From Saprospiraceae bacterium (GTDB taxonomy: Bacteria; Bacteroidota; Bacteroidia; Chitinophagales; Saprospiraceae), in assembly GCA_019694295.1 (NCBI GenBank), contig JAIBCG010000025.1, positions 1-39,533 on the forward strand: a DNA stretch of 39,533 nucleotides, in the 5' to 3' direction. This document shows positions 25,787-34,472 of this stretch, piece by piece; the stretch's first letter is position 1; every line of letters starts with the position of its first letter. The notes under the pieces are model-generated. The model made no database searches and was not told the DNA's origin. It saw only the letters and a program-made list of their open reading frames with translations. A program made the translations under genes and the position numbers.

Positions 25787-26356
25787 ATGAAAAAAGACTC
25801 CGAACTTGAAAGAATGCTAAGAGATCAACAACAGCACCTGGCAAAACTAAAAGAGATAGTTGTCGAAACCATCAATGAAGAAAAACTCATCATCAACAAC
25901 CTGATGAATCCACAGGCCGATATACTCACACGTGGTCAACGCATTTCTGACAAAGTTGCACGGTTTGGAGGTAGTTGGAAATTCATTATTGCATTCGGGG
26001 TCATTTTGTTTTTATGGATAGTGTATAATGTTGTGGTCAAAAAAGATCTTGCTTTTGATCCTTATCCGTTTATACTGATGAATCTCGTTCTTTCTTGTCT
26101 AGCGGCTGTGCAAGCTCCCATCATAATGATGAGCCAAAACCGACAAGAAGAAAAAGACCGAATAAGAGCAGAAAATGATTACCTGATCAATCTGAAAGCC
26201 GAAATGGAAATACTTAGGCTGCATCAGAAAGTGGATCTACTGCTTGAAGAACAAATAAAAACCTTGTTCGAAACACAAGCAAGACAATTGAACCTGCTAA
26301 ATGAAATTCATAAAAAAATGGAAAAACACCCATCGCCCGGCTCAGCACATCAGTAA
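25787..26356 (+). CDS. DUF1003 membrane protein
   Basis: The 189-residue protein has a charged N-terminal coiled-coil-like region and the DUF1003 core: ISDKVARFGGSWKFIIAFGV with the first membrane helix, then FDPYPFILMNLVLSCLAAVQ as the second helix, then the conserved PIIMMSQNRQEEKDR. A C-terminal helical tail (LHQKVDLLLEEQIKTLFETQ) probably self-associates in the cytoplasm. The domain is widespread and of unknown function. The ATG is chosen from the -7 element upstream. Its 3' end overlaps the convergent GT39 gene by seven bases, with no terminator between them. Confidence 0.88.
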   Translation: MKKDSELERMLRDQQQHLAKLKEIVVETINEEKLIINNLMNPQADILTRGQRISDKVARFGGSWKFIIAFGVILFLWIVYNVVVKKDLAFDPYPFILMNLVLSCLAAVQAPIIMMSQNRQEEKDRIRAENDYLINLKAEMEILRLHQKVDLLLEEQIKTLFETQARQLNLLNEIHKKMEKHPSPGSAHQ

Positions 26357-27891
26357 CCAACCGCTTCGGGTGGCCTGAAGCCGTGCGCGCGATATACAGA
26401 GAAATACCTTGCCGGTTTGCCATTTCGCAACTGGTCGATGATGCTCGGTTTTTCAATAGCATTAAACATTTGACCGTAGGTGTCATCTACACGCACAGAA
26501 TAGTTAAGATTGGACGGTACTATGATATATGCATCATCTCCTTTCTTTAATTTTGGTCGCACTTCATTGAGCCAGTAGAAATGGTGGATGTCATTTAATG
26601 TGCCAAGCCCGATAAGGGTAATGCTGTCTGGCAGAGCTACATAAAAATTGAGATGGCCACCCGGAAACCATTTGTGTGTAGCAATGGCCGAATTCTTCTT
26701 CATTTTTCCGGAGCGGGTGTCGTCTTCATACATTTGCCTGAATGATTGATTGAACTGTTTCCAGCCGTACATTTCCAGTGTCAGGTCGTCTTCTCCCAAT
26801 TTTGCATAGTCTTTATTGCCCGGCGTGCCGGGATAAAAATTAATACCCAGAACAGCCACTATCGCAATGAGTAAAAGGACAATATTAGCAGTTGTAAGCC
26901 ATTTATTGTATTTCGTAAAATGTGTTTCTGCCAGCCATGCTGAAGCAACGATGCTAAGAACTACAAAGCCCGGACCATTCCAGTGCGGTAATGTGGAACG
27001 GAAACAAGACACAAATATTAAAATACCGATAAGTGGCAGACTCAGGCACAAAAGCAGATTTCTGTAGGGGAATACCGATGGGCGTTTTTTTCGAAAAATG
27101 GCAATTAGTGCAATAAGGATCAGAACGTAGTTGACCGGATTGTTGTACAAAATGCCACCGAACAACTCCGTAAGCAAACTGTCGGCACGGAATCCGCTGT
27201 TGACTGTGACTCTACTGCCCTGAAACTTATAGGTAATGAAGTCGTTTTGGGCATTCCAAAAATATATCGGCGAAATGATAGCCATACTTATCACACCGGC
27301 CAGGTAAAGAACCGGATTTAGCAGCATCCTTCGGTTGTACAATAATAAATAAATGCCTAGACCGACCCATAGAAAAATAGCATGTACTTTACCCATTATA
27401 GCTAGACCAGCCGTGAGCCCAAATAGCAACAATGAGATGTTCGATTGACGTTTTGATATGTTGGGGTCGAATACGCGAACTAATAACCAGATACTCAGCA
27501 ACCAGAAAAACAACATCGGAGCATCCGGCATAATGAACAGACCGCTTATGATGGAAGTGTAAGGTGATGCTGTGAAGAATAATGCTGCAAGGTATCCGGC
27601 TTTTTCATTTTTGATATGAGTACCTATGCGAAATATAAGCCATGTATCAACGGCGGCCAATAATATCGGGCCGAGGCGGATAAATATCTCGTTAGTAAGC
27701 CACAAGTTGAGGCTGGTGATCTTTATCAATAACCCAACCAATGGTGGATGATCGAAATAATTCCACTGCAACTTTTGAGCATAAGTTATGTAGTACACTT
27801 CATCATTGCCCAATTCGATGCTTCCTGCAAATATTATTCGCAGCCCAGTAGCAATAATTATCAGTAGTATGGTTTTTTGGCTTAAACTCAT
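26350..27891 (-). CDS. GT39/ArnT-like membrane glycosyltransferase
   Basis: The 513-residue protein has about 11-12 membrane helices in the N-terminal 370 residues and a soluble C-terminal part. The first periplasmic loop carries ELGNDEVYY, whose acidic pair is the catalytic signature of GT-C enzymes such as ArnT and protein O-mannosyltransferases, followed by NYFDHPPLVG. It should move a sugar from a polyprenyl-phosphate donor to a lipid or protein on the periplasmic side. The acceptor is unknown. Its start overlaps the stop of the GtrA gene (ATGA), fitting a donor-flipping and transfer pair. Confidence 0.88.
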   Translation of the reverse strand: MSLSQKTILLIIIATGLRIIFAGSIELGNDEVYYITYAQKLQWNYFDHPPLVGLLIKITSLNLWLTNEIFIRLGPILLAAVDTWLIFRIGTHIKNEKAGYLAALFFTASPYTSIISGLFIMPDAPMLFFWLLSIWLLVRVFDPNISKRQSNISLLLFGLTAGLAIMGKVHAIFLWVGLGIYLLLYNRRMLLNPVLYLAGVISMAIISPIYFWNAQNDFITYKFQGSRVTVNSGFRADSLLTELFGGILYNNPVNYVLILIALIAIFRKKRPSVFPYRNLLLCLSLPLIGILIFVSCFRSTLPHWNGPGFVVLSIVASAWLAETHFTKYNKWLTTANIVLLLIAIVAVLGINFYPGTPGNKDYAKLGEDDLTLEMYGWKQFNQSFRQMYEDDTRSGKMKKNSAIATHKWFPGGHLNFYVALPDSITLIGLGTLNDIHHFYWLNEVRPKLKKGDDAYIIVPSNLNYSVRVDDTYGQMFNAIEKPSIIDQLRNGKPARYFSVYRAHGFRPPEAVGY

Positions 27892-28316
27892 GTGGTGGTA
27901 TTGAAAGTGTATATACTATTGGCAGCATAATTCCAAAGAAAGAGCAAACCGGTTACCAGAATCTTGCTAAAATAAAAATTGAGATTGGTTTTCTTCTGTA
28001 GCATCAGTAAAAATAATGAGTTCATTATCAATCCAATACACGAAATCATAAAAAATGTAAGGTACTGCGTAATTATTGTGTGATCCTGATCCTGAAAGGT
28101 AAAAATTTTATTCAATACAAAATTGCTGCTCGCAGCCACACAAAATCCAATAATGTTAGCTATATATTGATTCCATTTCAATCGGTCTCGAAATAACCAG
28201 GTCAGACTAAAATCTATCAGAATGCCTACAGAGCCTACTAATCCGAATTTAAAAAATCTGATGATATCTACCATGGTTTTCTGGTTTGTTGAAATATCTT
28301 TGTCTGCAACAGACAT
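27888..28316 (-). CDS. GtrA family membrane protein
   Basis: The 142-residue protein has four membrane helices. It shows GtrA signatures: FFKFGLVGSVGILIDFSLTWL at the first helix, YIANIIGFCVAASSNFVLNKIFTF in the middle and LFLWNYAANSIYTF at the end. GtrA proteins are thought to flip polyprenyl-linked sugars across the inner membrane. A longer reading starts at 28373, but the -7 element at 28331-28338 lies inside that extension, so ATG 28316 is preferred; ATG 28274 is a further option. The ATGA overlap with the GT39 gene supports a functional pair. Confidence 0.87.
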   Translation of the reverse strand: MSVADKDISTNQKTMVDIIRFFKFGLVGSVGILIDFSLTWLFRDRLKWNQYIANIIGFCVAASSNFVLNKIFTFQDQDHTIITQYLTFFMISCIGLIMNSLFLLMLQKKTNLNFYFSKILVTGLLFLWNYAANSIYTFNTTT

Positions 28317-28330
28317 GCAATATAGTTTTG

Positions 28331-28338
28331 CAAAGATA
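28331..28338 (-). promoter_or_regulatory. -7 promoter element for the GtrA-GT39 pair
   Basis: Minus-strand TATCTTTG is an exact match to TAnnTTTG, 14 bases before the preferred ATG at 28316. It implies a leader of about ten bases or fewer. Confidence 0.6.
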
Positions 28339-28424
28339 CAACGAATTTTACCAAAGCAAACTGGATTTACCAACGCGAAGTAATTCCTGCCTTTCTATTC
28401 TAAATGATATTCGACATCCATTTT

Positions 28425-28874
28425 TCAAACTCCAAACTGTCTGAGATGGTGGTCGAGGTGTTTGTATGTGCCTACACTCCATTCATTAGGAGTAAGCCGC
28501 CCCAGTAGCGGATGCGGAAAAGAAGTACAGACTGCTTCACCTCCTTTGCTGAATTGTTTTAGTTTTGTAATCAGCTTTTCTTTTTCGTTATTAAAATCTC
28601 TTTCATCTCTAATCCTTAAACTTTTGGCTGTTGGCAGGTTTTTCATAAATGGGATAGCATTGCTGTACACAGGGCGGAATAATTTTCCGAAAATCCGGCC
28701 TAAAAGCATCCGGGTGGGTTTGTTAGTGCCTGTTGCCATATCAACTGATTCGGCACAATGAGCCAGCATTTGTGCAACATTCATTACGCCCCATCGTGCT
28801 GGTGTATCCGGAGTAAGATGTTCTATCCTGGTAAGTACTTCTTCTAATATTTCTTTTTGAAAAAGATTTTTCAT
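28425..28874 (-). CDS. DUF1569 (DinB-like) protein
   Basis: The 149-residue product fits DUF1569, a member of the DinB/YfiT-like four-helix bundles that often bind a metal through His residues. Visible signatures are RIEHLTPDTPARWGVMNVAQ, MLAHCAES (first His), HPLLGRLTPNEWSVGTYKHLDHHLRQFGV (last His cluster). Members have been proposed as metal-dependent transferases or hydrolases acting on small thiols, but this one cannot be assigned. It lies 22 bases after the TonB-dependent receptor and is probably transcribed with it. Confidence 0.85.
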   Translation of the reverse strand: MKNLFQKEILEEVLTRIEHLTPDTPARWGVMNVAQMLAHCAESVDMATGTNKPTRMLLGRIFGKLFRPVYSNAIPFMKNLPTAKSLRIRDERDFNNEKEKLITKLKQFSKGGEAVCTSFPHPLLGRLTPNEWSVGTYKHLDHHLRQFGV

Positions 28875-28896
28875 GCTTCTTTTTTATGTGAAATTG

Positions 28897-31431
28897 TTAG
28901 AAATCCATTCTGAGCCTAAGGTTAATTCTGCGACTCGTAAGTCGGTTCGGAATGGCGTATTGTGTGTTGAATACAGTTTTTATCCAGTTGTTGGAGGCTG
29001 TATTTTGTACGTTCAGCAGGTTGAAAATTTCTAGACTTACCCATGTATTTTCACTGAATCGCAGAAAATGATGAGGCTTGCGATCTTTCCATTTCTTGTC
29101 CCACAACAACAAGCTAAAACCTATATCTGCACGGTGATATGCACTGTACCGGTAGGTATTTCTATACACCTGATTATTGTCTTTGATGCCGAATGGTAGC
29201 CCCGAACCTACTGCCAGATTAATGTGTACTTTAAAGTTTTCGTTACGTGGGAGATAATCCTGGAAAAATATATTGACATTGAACAACTGGTCGGTAGGGC
29301 GGGGTACATCTGCTACGTCCTTGCCTTCTGCTTGCCCAACCTCACGTATTTTGTGCTGTACGCCATCCAGGTTTTCGCGTGCTCTGAGGAAGGACAGATT
29401 AATCCATGACTCTGCATTTGGAACAAATTCGCCGTTAAGCCTGAGATCGAATCCTGTAACGTAGCCTGTTGCATTATTTTCACCCGAATACCTTATGCGT
29501 ACATTATCTACTTCGTACGAAACCACGTCCCAAAGCTTTTTATAATACATTTCTGCTATAAGCGTAAAAGGTTTGTCTGAAATCCGGGTCCAGTTTATTT
29601 GTCTTGATATACCGCCTACTATCTGAGCCGATTTTTGGCTGAGTAGTCCGGTATTTACAGTGCCGTTGGGTCTTCGCATTTCACGATAAAAAGCCGGTTG
29701 ATAATAATATCCACCGGATAACCGGAATGCCCAGTCGTTGTGCCAGCTTAATGGCCTGAATTGCACTTGTGCTCGTGGACCGACAAGCAGCTCGCTGTTG
29801 AGGTCGCGGTACATTGCCCGTACTCCGAGGTTGAGTTTCCATTCTGCCTTATCATCGGTCTTGATGGTATAAGTGTTTTGGATAAAAGCAGAATATTTTA
29901 TCGAATTAATCTGGTTTTTGGTTTTCAATACCGACTTCAGGTACAGATTTTCCAGACTGTAGTTGAGTGAATAACCGGCTGAGTCGAGCCTTTCCCATTC
30001 ATTTAGTTTGTCGCTTATTTCTTCAGATTGTGCCTTTAAGCTCCACTCGAGGAAGTTGTTGGCCGATTTACCATCTTCATTCTTTCCTTGAAAATCGTGT
30101 CCGCCACGCAGTTCGAGATTTTTGACCGTAGAGATGAGGTGGTTGCGAGCGTAATTGTGTTGCGTGCCTTCACCGAGTACGGCTACTACCTGGCCTGCCT
30201 TGTCCGAACCAAGATTGGTCTCCACCTGACCAAGGGAATAGTATCCGAGGATGTCGTATGTTTCGTCTTCGTAGCCACGGTGCGCAGCGGCCAAGAGTTT
30301 GATGAAATAAGGATTTTTCTTCGTATCTGGTACGAATGTAAGTGATAATCCACCCATCATTTGTGCAAAATCGTCTGCTTCCTGTCCTTCATACGCAGTG
30401 CTCAGACGAAGTGCAAAATTGACCAAGCCTGCACCCGAACTACTGCTTTCGGGTTTAAAATAATAATTGCTCTTGTTGTAGTTGCCAATAATGCCCAATT
30501 GAAGACTTCTCGTTATATCGTAAGTAAGGAATGTTTGAATATCGGTATATGTCGGCACGTACTCACCCTCCACTTCCAGCGAATTGAGCAGATATTTTGA
30601 AGTTTTATAACGTGCGCCTACAAGGTAACGAAATTTTCGGTAAGTATCGCGGTGTATTGGCCTAGAGCCCTCAAGATGTGCTGAGCCACCCAAAAAACTC
30701 CCGGATACAGAGGCTTTTATTTTTTCAGGCCTTTTATAATTAATGTCTAACACCGAAGAAAGTTTGTCACCATATTTTGCCTGGAATCCACCGGAAGAAA
30801 AAGACAGATCGCGAATAAGGTCTATATTCGGGAAAGTAAGACCTTCTTGCTGCGATGTACGGATGAGTTGTGGTCTGAATATTTCAAAGTCATTGATATA
30901 AACCAGATTTTCGTCGTAGTTGCCTCCACGTACATTGTATTGGGCACTAAGTTCGCCCCCTGTACCGGAAGATGTACCGAGCGCTATACTGGGCAATGCA
31001 CTTTCCAGATTGCCACTGGCACTTGGCAATAACTTTAGTTCTTCAACATTTTGTCTGACCATGCCCCCGGAGATAATTTTTTCTTCCGTAATCACCACTT
31101 CCATTTTGGAGTCTGCTGGCACCATTTTTATGTCAAGCTTCAATTGTCCCTGAGAAAATGAAGGAATGCTGTGGGTATATTGTTTATAACCTATACGTGT
31201 GAAAATCAGATTCGCTTTTTCATTCGTATTTACTACTATTTCGAAGTTTCCGTCTTCGTCTGATTCTGTACCACGTGTAGTACCGTCGATGCGTATGTTT
31301 ACAAATTCTATACCTTGGTTTGTCTCAAGGTCTGCTACCCGACCTGTGACCACAGTTTTGTATTGCGCGAATGCGGCAACATTATTAAGAACCATTACAA
31401 TGAAAAGAAAACGCTTCAGGAATATCTGCAT
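28897..31431 (-). CDS. TonB-dependent outer-membrane receptor
   Basis: The 844-residue protein has a signal peptide (ending AAFAQ), a carboxypeptidase-regulatory-like domain (about 25-105: GRVADLETNQGIEFVNIRI to IGYKQYTHSI), a plug domain (about 120-225: ALPSIALGTSSGTGGELSAQ, YNVRGGNYDENLVYINDFEI, GGFQAKYGDKLSSVLDI) and a 22-strand-type barrel ending in INLRLRMDF. It imports a ligand across the outer membrane with energy from TonB-ExbBD. No SusD-like lipoprotein is adjacent, so it is not a standard polysaccharide-utilisation pair; the ligand is unknown. It is downstream of rpe in the same direction. Confidence 0.93.
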   Translation of the reverse strand: MQIFLKRFLFIVMVLNNVAAFAQYKTVVTGRVADLETNQGIEFVNIRIDGTTRGTESDEDGNFEIVVNTNEKANLIFTRIGYKQYTHSIPSFSQGQLKLDIKMVPADSKMEVVITEEKIISGGMVRQNVEELKLLPSASGNLESALPSIALGTSSGTGGELSAQYNVRGGNYDENLVYINDFEIFRPQLIRTSQQEGLTFPNIDLIRDLSFSSGGFQAKYGDKLSSVLDINYKRPEKIKASVSGSFLGGSAHLEGSRPIHRDTYRKFRYLVGARYKTSKYLLNSLEVEGEYVPTYTDIQTFLTYDITRSLQLGIIGNYNKSNYYFKPESSSSGAGLVNFALRLSTAYEGQEADDFAQMMGGLSLTFVPDTKKNPYFIKLLAAAHRGYEDETYDILGYYSLGQVETNLGSDKAGQVVAVLGEGTQHNYARNHLISTVKNLELRGGHDFQGKNEDGKSANNFLEWSLKAQSEEISDKLNEWERLDSAGYSLNYSLENLYLKSVLKTKNQINSIKYSAFIQNTYTIKTDDKAEWKLNLGVRAMYRDLNSELLVGPRAQVQFRPLSWHNDWAFRLSGGYYYQPAFYREMRRPNGTVNTGLLSQKSAQIVGGISRQINWTRISDKPFTLIAEMYYKKLWDVVSYEVDNVRIRYSGENNATGYVTGFDLRLNGEFVPNAESWINLSFLRARENLDGVQHKIREVGQAEGKDVADVPRPTDQLFNVNIFFQDYLPRNENFKVHINLAVGSGLPFGIKDNNQVYRNTYRYSAYHRADIGFSLLLWDKKWKDRKPHHFLRFSENTWVSLEIFNLLNVQNTASNNWIKTVFNTQYAIPNRLTSRRINLRLRMDF

Positions 31432-31464
31432 ACTGTCTTATTAAGCCATTGGGTTGAACGGATA

Positions 31465-32139
31465 CTAGACAAGATATGTTTTGTCCGTCAGGTTTTTTAA
31501 CTGGTGAATGGTTTGAGCAGGGTTTTCGGCCTTAAATACAGCATTGCCGGCTACAAGTACATCAGCGCCACATTCCACAAGCCGTTTTGTATTGCCCAAG
31601 CCTACGCCTCCATCTACTTCTATCAATGCAGTTGAGCCGGTAGCCAATATCATGCTTTTAACTCTTTTTACCTTATTATAGGTTTGTTCTATAAACGATT
31701 GCCCGCCGAATCCCGGATTTACAGACATGATGAGTACTATGTCAAGGTCGATGATGATGTCCTGCAATACCTCAACAGGTGTATGAGGGTTCAATGCAAC
31801 ACCGGCTCTTGCACCCGTCTGCTTAATTTGTTGTACAGTGCGATGCAGGTGAGGGCATGCCTCATAATGTACCGTAATGACATCAGCGCCCGCCTTGCGA
31901 AATTCTGCAATATAACGCTCCGGTTGTACCATCATCAGGTGGCAGTCAAGTGGTTTTTTTGCTACTGATTTCATGAATTCGACTATAAACATTCCGAAAC
32001 TTATGTTTGGAACGAAGTTTCCATCCATCACATCAACATGAAACCAGTCGGCTTCACTATTGTTAATCATTTCCATGTCTCTGGCAAGGTTTCTGAAATC
32101 GGCTGATAATAACGATGGTGCTATTAAATGTTTTGTCAT
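31465..32139 (-). CDS. rpe: Ribulose-phosphate 3-epimerase
   Basis: The 224-residue TIM-barrel enzyme interconverts ribulose 5-phosphate and xylulose 5-phosphate in the pentose phosphate pathway. Visible signatures are APSLLSADF (Ser), WFHVDVMDGNFVPNISFG (catalytic Asp and metal ligands), LDCHLMM (His), MSVNPGFGGQSF (phosphate loop and Met) and IEVDGGVG (second catalytic Asp). The open frame extends 41 codons further upstream, but ATG 32139 gives the family N-terminus and overlaps the exonuclease stop as ATGA, so the two are translationally coupled. Confidence 0.95.
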   Translation of the reverse strand: MTKHLIAPSLLSADFRNLARDMEMINNSEADWFHVDVMDGNFVPNISFGMFIVEFMKSVAKKPLDCHLMMVQPERYIAEFRKAGADVITVHYEACPHLHRTVQQIKQTGARAGVALNPHTPVEVLQDIIIDLDIVLIMSVNPGFGGQSFIEQTYNKVKRVKSMILATGSTALIEVDGGVGLGNTKRLVECGADVLVAGNAVFKAENPAQTIHQLKNLTDKTYLV

Positions 32140-32873
32140 GGTTTTTCTATTTGATCCTCTGGTAATAAATCTTTCCCCTGCAGTCGTAGAAGTATCTGCA
32201 TGCAAGTCTGTACGTCCTTCTGACAATACTGTGCAATTCTTTCGGTGTCTTTTTCCTGCCAATATACACGCCCCACCTGGCTACCATCAATGTCATCTTT
32301 TGGTGATGGAACACCGAGCACAGCTGCCAGTAAGTTAAGGCTTGTAAAATTTTTGATGTCACCGAATTTCCACAACTCAAGTGTGTCGATAAAATGTTTT
32401 ATTTCCCACGGCTTTTTGCCCGATACCTGCATTATTTCAGGAATTTCCAAGCCATTGATTATCATTCGCCGACATAAAAAAGGAATATCAAACTCCTTAA
32501 TATTATGTCCGCACAGAAACGAACTGAGCGGATTGTTGTAATTTTTGTTCAGCAAATTAGAAAAATCACGTAATACCTCAGCTTCATCATCGCCATAAAA
32601 GGATTTAAGACGGAATACCATTTTTTTTCCTTCCATTCTCAAAAAGCCAACTGAGATACAGACTACCTTTGCAAATTCAGAAAAAATGCCGGCTTTATCA
32701 GTATATGTTTCTTTGACGGCATCCGGGTCTTCGGTATTGTCTTTCAGAAATTGTCTGCTTTTACGTGTCCACAGGCTTTGAAATGTTTCATCGAGTTCGT
32801 CAAAACTGGATTTTTGACTTACCGTTTCGACGTCGAGAAACAAAATTTTACTTAGATCGATGTTTTGTAGCAT
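32136..32873 (-). CDS. 3'-5' exonuclease, DNA polymerase B-exonuclease type
   Basis: The 245-residue protein is a stand-alone DnaQ-fold exonuclease similar to the exonuclease domain of family B polymerases. Exo I is LFLDVETV (Asp, Glu), Exo II is CGHNIKEFDIPFLCRRM (Asn, Asp) and Exo III is IAQYCQKDVQTCMQILLRL (Tyr-x3-Asp). No polymerase domain is attached or adjacent. It would degrade single-stranded DNA or RNA ends; its cellular role is not known. Its promoter is divergent from the coiled-coil protein gene, and it is coupled to rpe downstream. Confidence 0.9.
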   Translation of the reverse strand: MLQNIDLSKILFLDVETVSQKSSFDELDETFQSLWTRKSRQFLKDNTEDPDAVKETYTDKAGIFSEFAKVVCISVGFLRMEGKKMVFRLKSFYGDDEAEVLRDFSNLLNKNYNNPLSSFLCGHNIKEFDIPFLCRRMIINGLEIPEIMQVSGKKPWEIKHFIDTLELWKFGDIKNFTSLNLLAAVLGVPSPKDDIDGSQVGRVYWQEKDTERIAQYCQKDVQTCMQILLRLQGKDLLPEDQIEKP

Positions 32874-32894
32874 TTTTTACAGTTTGTTAACATT

Positions 32895-32902
32895 CAAATA
32901 TA
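32895..32902 (-). promoter_or_regulatory. -7 promoter element for the exonuclease-rpe operon
   Basis: Minus-strand TATATTTG, an exact TAnnTTTG match, ends 21 bases before the exonuclease ATG at 32873. It lies back to back with the element at 32914-32921 for the opposite gene. Confidence 0.58.
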
Positions 32903-32913
32903 CTTTAATATAT

Positions 32914-32921
32914 TAATTTTG
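32914..32921 (+). promoter_or_regulatory. -7 promoter element for the coiled-coil protein gene
   Basis: TAATTTTG is an exact TAnnTTTG match 54 bases before the ATG at 32976. With the opposite element only 11 bases away, the two promoters share upstream DNA and may compete. Confidence 0.55.
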
Positions 32922-32975
32922 CGTTATACAATGCGAAATTAATTAACTTTTAATCAAAACCAAAATTTGAACATT

Positions 32976-33938
32976 ATGAGTGCCCAAAATGACAACCGCA
33001 ATAAAATCTTAGGTATTGCCATCGCTGCCATCATTGCTTTGTTGGGTGTAAATGCTTATTTGCTATACAATAAGTCAAAATTGACAACAGCAAATACTCA
33101 ATTGAGTACCCAACTTGATGAAACAAGCAAACTAAAACTCGAACTAGAACAACAATACAACGAATCGCTCAGCAAACTTGAAGAGATGCGTGGCGATAAT
33201 GAAGAAATGAATGCCATGATTGACAAACAAAAATCTGACCTTCAGGCACAAAAAAACCAGATTTCAAATTTGCTTAAAAACAAAGGTGACCTAAGTAAGG
33301 CGAAAGAACAAATCGCTCAGCTTATTAGCCAAAGAGATCAGTTCATGGCGCAACTAGAAGAGTTGAAGATGAAAAATGAACAGTTGACTGCCGATAATAC
33401 AAAACTAACGACCGATCTCCAGTCAGAAAAGGCCAATACAGAAAGCTTGACTGCAGCTAAAGCAGCCTTGGTGAGTGAAAAAGATAATCTTGCATCACAA
33501 AACGAAAAATTGTCTTCAAAAGTAACAAGAGCTTCTGTAATACCTGTAAGCAAAGTCGAAATCACAGGCTTAAAGGTTGACAGCAAAAATAAAGAACACA
33601 AAAAACGTTATGCCAAAAACATCGACAGACTACGTGTTTGTTTTGATGCAGCAGCCAATGATATCACCGAAGGTGGCAATGAAACTTTCTTCATCAGAAT
33701 GATCAATCCGACCGGAGAAACACTTGCACGTGAAGATATGGGTAGTGGCACACTTACAACTACAGATACTAAAGAAAAAATCCGCTATACCTCTTCAAAA
33801 GATATAGAATATAGCAAGACTGCAACACAAGTATGCCTCAACTGGGACCAGGCCGAAGCACTGGCAAAAGGGGTTTATCAAGTAGAAATCTACAACAAAG
33901 GCTATAAATGTGGTGAAGGCTCATTTAAGTTGAAATAA
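32976..33938 (+). CDS. Membrane-anchored coiled-coil protein with C-terminal beta domain
   Basis: The 320-residue product has a short cytoplasmic head, one membrane helix (ILGIAIAAIIALLGVNAYLLY, about 10-31), a long heptad-rich coiled coil of about 150 residues (from LTTANTQLSTQLDETSKLKL to NEKLSSKVT), and a C-terminal domain of about 120 residues. That domain contains KVEITGLKVDSKN, IDRLRVCFDAAAND and GVYQVEIYNKGYKCGEGSFK. The layout suggests a periplasmic rod with a terminal binding domain. I recognise no named family. A TTG at 32967 adds three residues, but ATG 32976 is preferred. The stop overlaps the DUF1573 start as TAATG, yet a terminator-like hairpin follows at once. Confidence 0.75.
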   Translation: MSAQNDNRNKILGIAIAAIIALLGVNAYLLYNKSKLTTANTQLSTQLDETSKLKLELEQQYNESLSKLEEMRGDNEEMNAMIDKQKSDLQAQKNQISNLLKNKGDLSKAKEQIAQLISQRDQFMAQLEELKMKNEQLTADNTKLTTDLQSEKANTESLTAAKAALVSEKDNLASQNEKLSSKVTRASVIPVSKVEITGLKVDSKNKEHKKRYAKNIDRLRVCFDAAANDITEGGNETFFIRMINPTGETLAREDMGSGTLTTTDTKEKIRYTSSKDIEYSKTATQVCLNWDQAEALAKGVYQVEIYNKGYKCGEGSFKLK

Positions 33939-34357
33939 TGCAAGTCGCTTTCTTTGAAAAATCCACAGTAAACACGGTTCGCTGTGGATTTTTCTATTCT
34001 ATCTTTGCGGTTATTTTCTTTTCTTTCTCCACAGCGGACAAGGCAAGTGCTCAGGAAGTGATTTGGCAAGACAGTCTTAGTTATGATTTTGGTGAAATAA
34101 GCCAAAACCACCCGGTGACCCACACTTTCCATTTTACGAATATGAACACAGACACCATCGACATAGAAACCGTGCGCTCAGACTGTGGCTGTACAGAGAC
34201 CGACTGGACGAAAGAAGAGATACCACCCGGGTCAGCCGGAAAAGTCATCGTAATATTTGACAGTAAACATGTAGGGCCGTTCAAGAAGAAAGTCAGGGTC
34301 TATTTCAGACAATTCAAAAAAGCACACATACTGCACATCTTAGGACAAGTTTTATGA
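33938..34357 (+). CDS. DUF1573 exported protein
   Basis: The 139-residue product matches DUF1573: DFGEISQNHPVTHTFHFTNM, TVRSDCGCTETDW with the conserved CGC, PPGSAGKVIVIFDSKHVGPFKKKVRV and a final ILGQVL strand. The domain is an Ig-like (ASH/MSP-type) fold common in exported Bacteroidota proteins. The signal peptide runs to about residue 38 (KASA before QEV). The first 20 codons contain a perfect 13-bp hairpin and, just after, a TATCTTTG motif, so the true start and regulation are open questions. ATG 33938 is kept because it gives a usable signal peptide and overlaps the upstream stop. Confidence 0.8.
   Translation: MQVAFFEKSTVNTVRCGFFYSIFAVIFFSFSTADKASAQEVIWQDSLSYDFGEISQNHPVTHTFHFTNMNTDTIDIETVRSDCGCTETDWTKEEIPPGSAGKVIVIFDSKHVGPFKKKVRVYFRQFKKAHILHILGQVL
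33956..33994 (+). terminator. Intrinsic-terminator-like hairpin inside the DUF1573 start
   Basis: GAAAAATCCACAG (33956-33968) and CTGTGGATTTTTC (33982-33994) form a perfect 13-bp stem around a 13-base loop, with A and T runs at the base as in the other terminators of this window. It begins 18 bases after the coiled-coil gene stop and lies wholly inside the first 20 codons of DUF1573. Confidence 0.7.
34000..34007 (+). promoter_or_regulatory. Possible internal -7 element in DUF1573
   Basis: TATCTTTG, identical to the elements before lepB and the GtrA gene, follows the hairpin by five bases. It lies within the DUF1573 signal-peptide codons, and no ATG, GTG or TTG follows in time to leave a full signal peptide. 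It may be a chance match. Confidence 0.3.
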
Positions 34358-34472
34358 AATTGTCCGGTGTAAGGTCTTGTTTTGTAGTTCATTCTAATAA
34401 TTTCGTCGAATGAATTGAACCATGATATACAGAGGTAGAACGAAAAGACGTTTTCGGGATGGAATTTTCATT

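Noticed and set aside
33097..33520. Repetitive AACT/GAAAAA-rich stretch considered as a repeat array or CRISPR-like sequence.
   Set aside because: It is the coding sequence of a coiled coil; repeats are heptad-level in protein and irregular in DNA, with no spacer structure.
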